This document shows positions 5,396 to 11,795 of a stretch of 18,516 bases of DNA, piece by piece. The position numbers and the translations under genes were made by a program. Below the pieces are notes generated by a model that ran no database searches, was not told the origin of the DNA, and saw only the letters and a program-made list of their open reading frames with translations. The stretch is from Nocardioides sp. (GTDB lineage: Bacteria > Actinomycetota > Actinomycetes > Propionibacteriales > Nocardioidaceae), in contig NZ_JASLGR010000042.1 in assembly GCF_030150155.1 (NCBI RefSeq), positions 1 through 18,516 of the forward strand. The letters are read 5' to 3'. Numbering within the stretch: position 1 is the stretch's first letter; each line of letters begins with the position of its first letter.

Positions 5396-7675
5396 GTGAC
5401 TTCGGCTCCGATCACCGCCCCTGACTCGCTCCCCAAGCTCGACACCGTCGAGGTGGCCGCCTCCGATCCCGACAAGGCGCTGCCGTGGCTCGAGCTGGGC
5501 CTCAAGGAGGACGAGTACGCCGCCATCCGCGAGATCCTCGGACGGCGTCCCACCGGCGCCGAGCTGGCGATGTACTCGGTGATGTGGTCCGAGCACTGCT
5601 CCTACAAGTCCTCCAAGGTCCACCTCAAGCAGTTCGGGGAGATTCCGCAGGAGACCCCGGCCGGCAAGCTGCTCGCCGGCATCGGCGAGAACGCCGGCGT
5701 GATCGACATCGGCGAGGGCTACGCGGTCACCTTCAAGGTCGAGTCGCACAACCACCCGTCCTTCGTCGAGCCCTACCAGGGCGCCGCGACCGGCGTCGGC
5801 GGCATCGTCCGCGACATCCTCGCGATGGGTGCCCGCCCGGTCGCCGTGATGGACCCGCTCCGCTTCGGCCCGCTCGACGAGGCCGACACCCACCGGGTGC
5901 TGCCCGGGATTGTGGCCGGCGTCGGTGGCTACGGCAACTGCCTCGGCCTGCCGAACATCGGCGGCGAGGTCGTCTTCGACCCGACGTATCTCGGCAACCC
6001 CTTGGTCAACGCGCTCGCGGTCGGCGTACTGCGGCACGACGACCTGCACCTGGCGAAGGCGTCCGGTGCCGGCAACCTGGTCATCATGTACGGCGCCCGC
6101 ACCGGCGGCGACGGCATCGGCGGCGCCTCCATCCTGGCCTCGATCGAGTTCGAGGAGGACGGCCCCGCCAAGCGCCCCTCGGTCCAGGTCGGCGACCCCT
6201 TCATGGAGAAGCTGCTGATCGAGTGCACCCTGGAGCTCTTCGCCTCGGGCATCGTGCGCGGCATCCAGGACTTCGGTGCGGCCGGCATCTCGTGTGCCAC
6301 CTCCGAGCTGGCCGCGGCCGGCGACGGTGGCATGCACGTCCACCTCGAGCGGGTGCCGCTGCGTGACTCCACGCTGACGCCCGAAGAGATCCTGATGTCG
6401 GAGTCCCAGGAGCGGATGATGGCTGTCATCGCCCCCGAGGACGAGGCCCGGTTCTACGAGATCTGCGCCAAGTGGGACGTCGAGGCCGCCACCATCGGCG
6501 AGGTCACCGGCAACGGTCGCCTCGTGATCGACTTCCACGACCAGACCATCGTCGACGTGGACCCGCGCACCGTCGCCCACGACGGCCCGGTCTACCACCG
6601 CCCGTTCGCCCGCCCCGCCTGGCAGGACACCCTCCAGGCCGACACCGCCGAGGCGCTCGCGCGTCCCGCGTCGGCCGAGGAGCTCCGGTCGACCTGGCTC
6701 CAGCTGGTCGCCTCGCCGAACCTGTGCGACAAGACCTGGGTGACCCAGCAGTACGACCACTACGTGCGCGGCAACACGATCATGTCCCGCAAGGCCGACT
6801 CCGGCATGATCCGGATCGCCGAGGACTCCGCCCGCGGCGTCGCGCTCTCCACCGATGGCAACGGCCGGTTCGCCAAGCTCGACCCGTACACCGGTGCGCA
6901 GCTCTCGCTGGCCGAGTCCTTCCGCAACGTCGCGACCGTCGGCGCCACTCCGCTGGCGATCTCGGACTGCCTCAACTTCGGCTCGCCCGAGGACCCTGAC
7001 GTGATGTGGCAGTTCGCCGAGGCCTGCCGTGGCCTCAAGGACGCCTGCCTCGAGCTCGGCCTGCCCGTCACCGGCGGCAACGTCTCGCTGTACAACCAGA
7101 CCGGCGACGTCGCGATCCTGCCGACGCCGGTCGTGGCCACCCTCGGCGTGATCGAGGACGTCACCACCCGGATCCCGTCGGCGTTCGCCGCCGCGGGCCA
7201 GCGGATCTTCGTCCTCGGCGAGACCCGCGAGGAGCTGTCGGGCTCGGAGTGGGCGCACGTCGTGCACGGTCACCTCGGTGGTCTGCCGCCGCGCGTCGAC
7301 CTGGCCGCGGAGAAGCGCAACGCCGACCTGATCGCCGCCGCCCGGTCGCTGATCGTCTCGGCGCACGACCTCGCCGACGGCGGCCTCTCCCAGGCCCTGG
7401 CCGAGGCCGCGATCGACTCCGGCATCGGTGCCGAGGTGGCCCTGGACGGGGACGCCTTCGTGGCGCTCTTCTCCGAGTCGGCCGGCCGGATCCTGGTCAC
7501 GACCCACCTCGAGGACGGCGCGGCGTTCGTGCGGGCCGCCTCCGAGGCCGACGTGGTCGTCACCGAGATCGGTGTCACCGGCGGCGACGTGATCAAGGTC
7601 GAGGGCCAGTTCGAGATCCCGGTCGCCGAGCTCAAGGCGGCCTGGGAGGCGACGCTCCCGGCTGCGATGGCCTGA
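5396..7675 (+). CDS. purL: Phosphoribosylformylglycinamidine synthase subunit PurL
   Basis: A 759-aa small-type PurL, the synthetase subunit that makes FGAM from FGAR, ATP and ammonia supplied by PurQ. Hallmarks are MWSEHCSYKSSK with catalytic-type His67, ESHNHPSFVEPYQGAATG and GVGGIVRDI (116-141), DPLRFG (153-158), PNIGGEVVFD, GARTGGDGIGGA, MSESQERMM, SDCLNFGSPEDPDVMWQF and PVTGGNVSLYNQT. These represent both AIRS-like halves. The frame stays open upstream to 5057 through tetR, but that extension is only tetR read out of frame. The GTG at 5396 gives the normal N-terminus and follows a TAGATT box by 7 nt. The gene is separated from purSQ and followed 16 nt after its stop by a 65-bp hairpin. 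Confidence 0.97.
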   Translation: MTSAPITAPDSLPKLDTVEVAASDPDKALPWLELGLKEDEYAAIREILGRRPTGAELAMYSVMWSEHCSYKSSKVHLKQFGEIPQETPAGKLLAGIGENAGVIDIGEGYAVTFKVESHNHPSFVEPYQGAATGVGGIVRDILAMGARPVAVMDPLRFGPLDEADTHRVLPGIVAGVGGYGNCLGLPNIGGEVVFDPTYLGNPLVNALAVGVLRHDDLHLAKASGAGNLVIMYGARTGGDGIGGASILASIEFEEDGPAKRPSVQVGDPFMEKLLIECTLELFASGIVRGIQDFGAAGISCATSELAAAGDGGMHVHLERVPLRDSTLTPEEILMSESQERMMAVIAPEDEARFYEICAKWDVEAATIGEVTGNGRLVIDFHDQTIVDVDPRTVAHDGPVYHRPFARPAWQDTLQADTAEALARPASAEELRSTWLQLVASPNLCDKTWVTQQYDHYVRGNTIMSRKADSGMIRIAEDSARGVALSTDGNGRFAKLDPYTGAQLSLAESFRNVATVGATPLAISDCLNFGSPEDPDVMWQFAEACRGLKDACLELGLPVTGGNVSLYNQTGDVAILPTPVVATLGVIEDVTTRIPSAFAAAGQRIFVLGETREELSGSEWAHVVHGHLGGLPPRVDLAAEKRNADLIAAARSLIVSAHDLADGGLSQALAEAAIDSGIGAEVALDGDAFVALFSESAGRILVTTHLEDGAAFVRAASEADVVVTEIGVTGGDVIKVEGQFEIPVAELKAAWEATLPAAMA

Positions 7676-7691
7676 TCCTCTGGCCCTTGCT

Positions 7692-7756
7692 GGGTTAACT
7701 GCTGGTGAAAGTCCCTCTCCGGGGCGATTTGGAGAGGTTTGACCAGCAGTTAACCC
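7692..7756. repeat. 65-bp hairpin element A (between purL and the nuclease gene)
   Basis: The arms are GGGTTAACTGCTGGTGAAA (7692-7710) and its complement at 7738-7756, 19 bp with one G/G mismatch, around a 27-bp spacer. The spacer contains a second stem, CCTCTCC (7714-7720) with GGAGAGG (7731-7737). The geometry of 19-27-19 bp is identical to element B at 8832-8896, and arm differences between the two copies are compensated. It starts 16 nt after the purL stop and could also work as its terminator. Confidence 0.88.
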
Positions 7757-7776
7757 GAATGGGCAGCCGCGGGGCC

Positions 7777-7819
7777 TCCACAGGGCGGCGTTTTTCGGGC
7801 CTCATCCACAGGGCGGCGT
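7777..7819. repeat. Two exact 15-bp direct repeats, 28-bp period
   Basis: TCCACAGGGCGGCGT occurs at 7777-7791 and 7805-7819, and both copies are preceded nearby by GGGCCTC. They lie between hairpin A and the nuclease start, in its presumed promoter region. TCATCCACA (7802-7810) is one base from a DnaA box, but this is not an origin. A binding site for a regulator, or part of the repeat cassette, is possible. Confidence 0.6.
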
Positions 7820-7861
7820 ACGGCGCGAGCGGGCCGCGCCTGTCATGCGGAACCTGGGCCG

Positions 7862-8821
7862 ATGCGCCCCACTCCGTCCCACCCCAGTCGTGGTGTCTGG
7901 ATCTCTGCCCCGACGCCTGTGCCGGCCCGGCCCGACCGGCTCGTCGACGCCACCCGCTCGGCGGCAGCGCTTGCTGAGCTCCGGGGGTGGCTGCCCGCAC
8001 TGCCCAGGGATGCGGTCGGCACCGGCCTCACCGCCGCGTTGGCTCACGGCCTCTGGCTGCCCTGGACTCCGTCGGGGCTGCCGGTGATGGTGGCGCTCGC
8101 CCGCCATCCGTACGAGACCACGCCCGTGCGAGAGGGGCTTCACGTGATCCGGCACCCGGTCGCGCCGGCTTCGTGTCTGGTGAGCGGAGCCCGAGTGGTG
8201 ACGGTTCCCGAAGCGCTGGTGTGCTGTTGTCGCTACCTGGGCTTGCTCGATGCGGTGATCCTGATCGACTCCGCGCTACACCTTGAGTTGTGCAGCCGTG
8301 CCGAGCTGGACCGGATCCAGCGCCGGAAGCGCCGTGGTGTGGTCCGCTTTCGAGAGGCACTGGCACTGGCGGATGGCCGCTCGGAGTCGCCCTGGGAGTC
8401 GATGCTGCGGATGCTGCACGTGGTCTGCGGGGTGCGGGTGACGCCGCAGGTCGACATCACCGATGAGCACGGCCGCTTCGTGGCGCGCATCGACCTGATG
8501 GTCGAATCGACCGGCCAGTTTCAGGAGTACGACGGTGCGCAACATCGCGAGGCCGACGTACAGGTGAGGGATCTGGCTCGGGAGCGGCGGTTGGCTGACG
8601 CGGGCTTCCATCGGCGGGGGTACGTCGCACAGGACCTGCTCAACGATCCTGAGGGGATCCTCGCCCCAATCGAGGCCGCGGCACGTCGGCGGATCAGCGC
8701 ACAGCCGTGGCGGGACCTTCTCGCCGGGAGTCTCTATCGTCCCGCGGGCCGTGCCGCGATCGAGCGGAGGCTGGGCATCGGCCCACTCGACTGGGCACTG
8801 CCCTCGGACCGGTCGCGGTGA
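7862..8821 (+). CDS. DUF559 / Vsr-like PD-(D/E)XK nuclease-fold protein
   Basis: A 319-aa protein. Residues 174-250 show the DUF559/Vsr-type endonuclease-like pattern. SPWESMLR (176-183) is the leading helix with its acidic residue. ARIDLMV carries Asp211, and QEYDGAQHRE carries Glu222, Asp224 and His228, followed by a basic helix (RDLARERRLADAGF). The N-terminal 170 residues resemble the AbiEi-like region often fused to this domain in actinobacteria (GLTAALAHGLWLPW), but I see no clear HTH. A DNA-directed nuclease role is inferred; substrate and biological role are unknown. The ribosome site is weak (GGAA about 10 nt upstream), so the start is uncertain. Codon use looks less strict than in purL. 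Paired hairpins A and B enclose the gene. Confidence 0.75.
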   Translation: MRPTPSHPSRGVWISAPTPVPARPDRLVDATRSAAALAELRGWLPALPRDAVGTGLTAALAHGLWLPWTPSGLPVMVALARHPYETTPVREGLHVIRHPVAPASCLVSGARVVTVPEALVCCCRYLGLLDAVILIDSALHLELCSRAELDRIQRRKRRGVVRFREALALADGRSESPWESMLRMLHVVCGVRVTPQVDITDEHGRFVARIDLMVESTGQFQEYDGAQHREADVQVRDLARERRLADAGFHRRGYVAQDLLNDPEGILAPIEAAARRRISAQPWRDLLAGSLYRPAGRAAIERRLGIGPLDWALPSDRSR

Positions 8822-8831
8822 GTTCGTCGGT

Positions 8832-8896
8832 GAGTTAAGTGCTGGTGAAAGCCCCGCCTCGGGCCGATCCAGGCGTATTTCACCAGCACTTAACTC
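8832..8896. repeat. 65-bp hairpin element B (after the nuclease gene)
   Basis: The arms GAGTTAAGTGCTGGTGAAA (8832-8850) and 8878-8896 are a perfect 19-bp inverted repeat around a 27-bp spacer. The spacer has a small inner stem, CGCCT (8855-8859) with AGGCG (8871-8875). The spacer matches that of element A at about half its positions in the same orientation (shared CGGG and CGAT blocks). It begins 10 nt after the nuclease stop and ends 18 nt before the stop of the convergent VOC gene, so it may also act as a bidirectional terminator. Confidence 0.88.
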
Positions 8897-8914
8897 TCGC
8901 CGGTGCCCTCGTGG

Positions 8915-9337
8915 TCAGGCCGGCGGGGCCTCCTGGCCGATGTTCACCATCCACGGGGTGCCGTACTGGTCGACCAGGTGACCGAACACGTCGCCCCACA
9001 TCTGCTTCTCCAGGGCCATGTGGACGGTCGCGTCGGCGGCCAGCTTGTCCCAGTAGCCGCGCAGCTCGGCCTCGTCGGCGGCCGGGCCCGACAGCGAGAC
9101 GGTGATCTGCGAGCCGGCCTGGAACGGCATCCCGGGTGGGGTGTCGGAGGCGAACAGCGTGTACCCGCTGGGCGTCACCAGGGAGGCGTGCATGATGAGG
9201 TTGGCAGTCGCATCCTCGGCACCCATGTCGCCGAAGGTGAAGAAGTTCAGGTCGCCGCCGAAGACGGTCTTGTAGAACTCCATGGCATCGCGCGCGGTGT
9301 CCTGGAAGGACAGGTACGGGTTCAGTGTGGTGGCCAT
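8915..9337 (-). CDS. PhnB-like VOC (glyoxalase/bleomycin-resistance fold) family protein
   Basis: A 140-aa protein, the full length of a PhnB-like VOC domain. It opens MATTLNPYLSFQDTARDAME with the paired motif FYKTVFGGDL, then LIMHASLVTPSGYTLFASDT, and ends with VFGHLVDQYGTPWMVNIGQ. These residues match proteins annotated as PhnB or 3-demethylubiquinone methyltransferase-like, which are usually of unknown substrate and are not real methyltransferases. Its start lies inside the 3' end of the upstream MFS gene (16-bp overlap), and no good Shine-Dalgarno is seen, so translation probably depends on the MFS gene. A detoxification or binding role alongside the exporter is conceivable but not shown. 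Confidence 0.88.
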   Translation of the reverse strand: MATTLNPYLSFQDTARDAMEFYKTVFGGDLNFFTFGDMGAEDATANLIMHASLVTPSGYTLFASDTPPGMPFQAGSQITVSLSGPAADEAELRGYWDKLAADATVHMALEKQMWGDVFGHLVDQYGTPWMVNIGQEAPPA

Positions 9338-10620
9338 GATGTGACGTTAGTCCCGCCCTGGTGAGCAGACCAGAGCTCCGGGCGGGGGACCTGGCGAACG
9401 ACCCGTGAACAGGTCGGGACCAGCACCGCGAGCGCCAGCAGGACGGCGATCGCGAGACCGCCGTCGCGGCCGCCCAGCAGCCCGAGCAGGCCGCCGGCGA
9501 GCACGGGTGCCAGCGGCATCGTCGTCATCGCGGTGAACATCATCGCCGACTGCACCCGCCCGGTCAGGGCCGGCGGGGTGAGGGCGATCCGATAGGCGCC
9601 GACACCGGCGTTGCCGGCCGGGTTGAGCACCATGATCAGGGCCAGCGCACCGGCGACCACCGGCACGGTGGGCCACAGCGCGATCGGTACGGCGAGCGGC
9701 ACCATGCTCCACCCGGCACCGATGATGATCCACCCGGTCGGGATCCGGGCGATCAGCCACGGGGCGATGGCCGCGCCGAGGATCCCGGCCACGCCGGCGG
9801 CGACCTCAGCCAGGGCGATCGCCCCGGCCGGCGTCCCCTCGCGGACCAGACGCAGGATGGCGAGGAAGAAGAGTGCGTTGGCGGTCAGGTTCGCCAGCGG
9901 CGACCACAGCAGCATCACCCGCAGGAAGGGCACCCCGACGGTGAACCGCAGCCCCTCGGTGAGCTCGCGGGCGGGGTGGGACCGTGGCTCGTCGGTCGTG
10001 GCGGGGGACAGGTCGGTGCGGATCCGGCCGAGGAGCACCCAGGCGACGGCGTACGAGAGGGTGTTGAGGACGAACGGCGCCCACCGGGCCAGGCTGTACA
10101 GCGCCCCGCCCAACGGCGCCCCGAGCAGGCTGGCGACGTGCTGGCGGGCCTGCTGCTGGGACAGCGCGGCGGGCATCTCCTCGGGGCTGACGACGGTCCG
10201 GATCGCCGAGGTCTCGGCGGGCGCGAAGAGGCCGGTGGTCAGGCCGGTCAGCGGGGCGACGATCAGCAGATGCTCGATGGTGAGCGCCCCGAGGGCGCCC
10301 GCCGCGGCGAGCGAGGCGTAGAGGATCGCGCCTAGCGCGGCCGAGGCGCGCATCAGCATCCGGCGGTCGAGCCGGTCGGCGAGCACCCCGGCGGGCAGCA
10401 TCGTGGTGGCCAGGCCGAACAGGAAGAGCATCTCGACGGCTGCGGCGGCCACGGTGCTGTCGGTGAGGGCGAAGGCCAGGATCGGGAAGACGAACGTGCT
10501 CGCCCGGGCGCCGAGCTCGGAGATCGTCTGGCCCACCCAGAGCAGGGTGAAGTCCCGGTTGTGGGCCAGGGAGCGGAAGCCGGAGGAGGGCTTCGCGGCG
10601 AGGGGAGGGGCGTCGGCCAT
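9322..10620 (-). CDS. MFS transporter (EntS/MFS_3-like exporter)
   Basis: A 432-aa protein of about 12 helices. It starts MADAPPLAAKPSSGFRSLAH; RDFTLLWVGQTISELGARAS (22-41) is the typical TM1 of EntS-like exporters, and motif A appears as GVLADRLDRRMLM (78-90). The frame remains open to a TTG at 10656 inside the operator, but the ATG at 10620 is preferred because TACGGT lies 6 nt before it on the minus strand, a leaderless layout. The substrate is unknown. It diverges from an ArsR gene across a perfect 9-6-9 palindrome and overlaps the following VOC gene by 16 bp, forming a two-gene operon probably repressed by that ArsR protein. Confidence 0.88.
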   Translation of the reverse strand: MADAPPLAAKPSSGFRSLAHNRDFTLLWVGQTISELGARASTFVFPILAFALTDSTVAAAAVEMLFLFGLATTMLPAGVLADRLDRRMLMRASAALGAILYASLAAAGALGALTIEHLLIVAPLTGLTTGLFAPAETSAIRTVVSPEEMPAALSQQQARQHVASLLGAPLGGALYSLARWAPFVLNTLSYAVAWVLLGRIRTDLSPATTDEPRSHPARELTEGLRFTVGVPFLRVMLLWSPLANLTANALFFLAILRLVREGTPAGAIALAEVAAGVAGILGAAIAPWLIARIPTGWIIIGAGWSMVPLAVPIALWPTVPVVAGALALIMVLNPAGNAGVGAYRIALTPPALTGRVQSAMMFTAMTTMPLAPVLAGGLLGLLGGRDGGLAIAVLLALAVLVPTCSRVVRQVPRPELWSAHQGGTNVTSWPPH

Positions 10621-10626
10621 GTCCGC

Positions 10627-10682
10627 ACCGTATGTTGCGCAAGACATGTTGCGCAACTAGTAGTGCGGGATTCGGATAGACT
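10627..10682. promoter_or_regulatory. Divergent promoters with ArsR-type palindromic operator
   Basis: GTTGCGCAA (10634-10642) and TTGCGCAAC (10649-10657) form a perfect 9-bp inverted repeat with a 6-bp spacer, and each TTGCGCAA core is itself palindromic. To the left, minus-strand TACGGT (10632-10627) ends 6 nt before the MFS ATG. To the right, TAGACT (10677-10682) ends 6 nt before the arsR ATG. The operator abuts the MFS -10 and lies in the upstream promoter region of arsR, so one bound dimer could repress both. Binding by the adjacent ArsR protein is inferred. Confidence 0.7.
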
Positions 10683-10688
10683 GCCCCC

Positions 10689-11342
10689 ATGGCGACGTAC
10701 GACGACCCACGCGTGCTCCGCGCTATCGCCCACCCGACCCGCAACCGGATCCTCGCCGAGCTCTCGGCCGAGGGCACCGCGCGGGCCGCGGACCTGGCGC
10801 AGAACCTCGACCTTCCGGCCAACCAGGTGAGCTTCCACCTGCGCCAGTTGGCCAAGTACGGCCTGGTCGACGAGGCCCCCGAGGCCGCACGGGACCGGCG
10901 CGACCGGGTCTGGCAGCTGGCCGACCCCGAGGGTGGGGTGAGCTTCAAGACCCGCGAGGTGCTCGCCCAGCCGGGCGGACCGGCCGCGGTCGAGGTCTTC
11001 CGCCGCAGCGCGTCGGCGCGCGCCCACCACCTGGTGGACCTGGCCTACGCCGATCCCGTCGAGGGCGTCGAACGAATCGTCAGTGAGAGCGCGCTCCGGC
11101 TGACCGTCGACGAGGTGGCCGAGTTCAACGACGCCCTGCAGGCGTTCGTCAACCGTTGGCGCGAGCGCGCCGGTGAGCCGGGGGAGCGCGAGACCTACTC
11201 GCTCTACTCCGTGCTCCAGCCCTATCCGGACGTCCTCCACGGCGACGGTGCTGGTGGCGACGGTGCTGGTGGAGACGGTGCTGAGGCCGACGTACCGGCG
11301 CCGTCGGAGCCGTTCACCGTCCGCGGCTTCGGGGGTGCCTGA
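10689..11342 (+). CDS. ArsR-family winged-helix transcriptional regulator
   Basis: A 217-aa regulator. A winged helix-turn-helix occupies about residues 5-80: DDPRVLRAIAHPTRNRILAE, recognition region LDLPANQVSFHLRQLAKYGLV (40-60) and wing RDRRDRVWQL. No ELCVC-type metal site is present, so it is probably not a metal sensor. The extra C-terminal domain (about 90-180) could bind a ligand, and a Gly-Asp-rich tail is encoded by 15-bp tandem repeats. It diverges from the MFS-VOC operon and should act at the palindrome at 10634-10657. TAGACT lies 6 nt before the ATG (leaderless). Its stop overlaps the next start by one base. Confidence 0.9.
   Translation: MATYDDPRVLRAIAHPTRNRILAELSAEGTARAADLAQNLDLPANQVSFHLRQLAKYGLVDEAPEAARDRRDRVWQLADPEGGVSFKTREVLAQPGGPAAVEVFRRSASARAHHLVDLAYADPVEGVERIVSESALRLTVDEVAEFNDALQAFVNRWRERAGEPGERETYSLYSVLQPYPDVLHGDGAGGDGAGGDGAEADVPAPSEPFTVRGFGGA
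11241..11285 (+). repeat. Three tandem 15-bp coding repeats in the arsR 3' end
   Basis: GGCGACGGTGCTGGT occurs exactly at 11241-11255 and 11256-11270, with a diverged third copy at 11271-11285. They encode GDGAG, GDGAG and GDGAE in the flexible tail of the ArsR protein. The copy number is likely to vary between strains by slippage, with little effect expected on the DNA-binding domain. Confidence 0.85.
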
Positions 11343-11710
11343 TGCCGGCCCGCCTCAAGCCCGCCGACCGGCTCGACGTCGCCGATGCCCGTGCCCGGAT
11401 CCGTGCGGCCCACGACGCCCAGGAGGCCCCCGCCAAGGCCGACCTCAAGCTGCTCACCAAGCACTACCTCGCGGTGCTGGAGGCCAAGGCGCCCGGCAAG
11501 AGCGTGGAGGTGCGGATCCCGCCCTTCGCCGCGATCCAGTGCATCGAGGGGGTGCGCCACACCCGCGGGACGCCGCCGGCCGTGATCGAGACCGACGCCG
11601 CCACCTGGATCGCGCTGGCCACCGGCGAGCTGGCCTGGACCGACGCCGAGGCCCGGGTGCGGGCCTCGGGGGAGCGCACCGACCTGACGCCGTACCTCCC
11701 GCTGGGCTGA
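11342..11710 (+). CDS. SCP2-like (sterol carrier family) small protein
   Basis: A 122-aa protein with the pattern of actinobacterial sterol carrier family proteins. VEVRIPPFAAIQCIEG (about 55-70) is followed by a core strand-helix segment, PPAVIETDAATWIALATGEL, and a tail ASGERTDLTPYLPL. SCP2-like folds bind lipids or other hydrophobic ligands; actual sterol binding is not implied. Related genes are commonly near purF in actinobacteria, which fits purF about 5 kb downstream here. The start overlaps the arsR stop by one base, so expression is probably coupled to arsR, which is an unexpected partner. Confidence 0.75.
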   Translation: MPARLKPADRLDVADARARIRAAHDAQEAPAKADLKLLTKHYLAVLEAKAPGKSVEVRIPPFAAIQCIEGVRHTRGTPPAVIETDAATWIALATGELAWTDAEARVRASGERTDLTPYLPLG

Positions 11711-11720
11711 GCGCCTTGGT

Positions 11721-11789
11721 CACAGTGCAGTCACAGTGCTGTGCTGGAGGGCTCCTCGGGCCTGCACGGCGGTGTCGTCGGCATAGTCT
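11721..11789 (+). promoter_or_regulatory. Candidate leaderless -10 and direct repeats upstream of the M20 gene
   Basis: TAGTCT at 11784-11789 ends 6 nt before the GTG at 11796. Further up, CACAGTGC occurs at 11721-11728 and 11732-11739 (11-bp period), and the second copy runs into a small CACAG-TG-CTGTG inverted repeat (11732-11743). The repeats may be a regulator site or a weak terminator of the preceding operon. Confidence 0.45.
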
Positions 11790-11795
11790 GGAACG

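Noticed and set aside
5087..7507. An 806-codon open frame opposite purL.
   Set aside because: A high-GC antisense shadow: composition is typical of complementary codons and no motif is seen, while purL motifs are intact on the other strand.
7802..7810. TCATCCACA as a DnaA box and possible origin.
   Set aside because: A single one-mismatch site with no box cluster, AT-rich region or dnaA/dnaN neighbours.
7692..8896. A conventional insertion sequence with terminal inverted repeats.
   Set aside because: Each end is itself a complete hairpin in the same orientation. The internal gene is not a recognisable DDE, HUH or serine/tyrosine recombinase, and no target-site duplication was found beside the elements.
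10621..10656. TTG start at 10656 for the second MFS gene.
   Set aside because: The added residues would be encoded by the palindromic operator. The ATG at 10620 has a -10-like box 6 nt upstream and gives a normal N-terminus.
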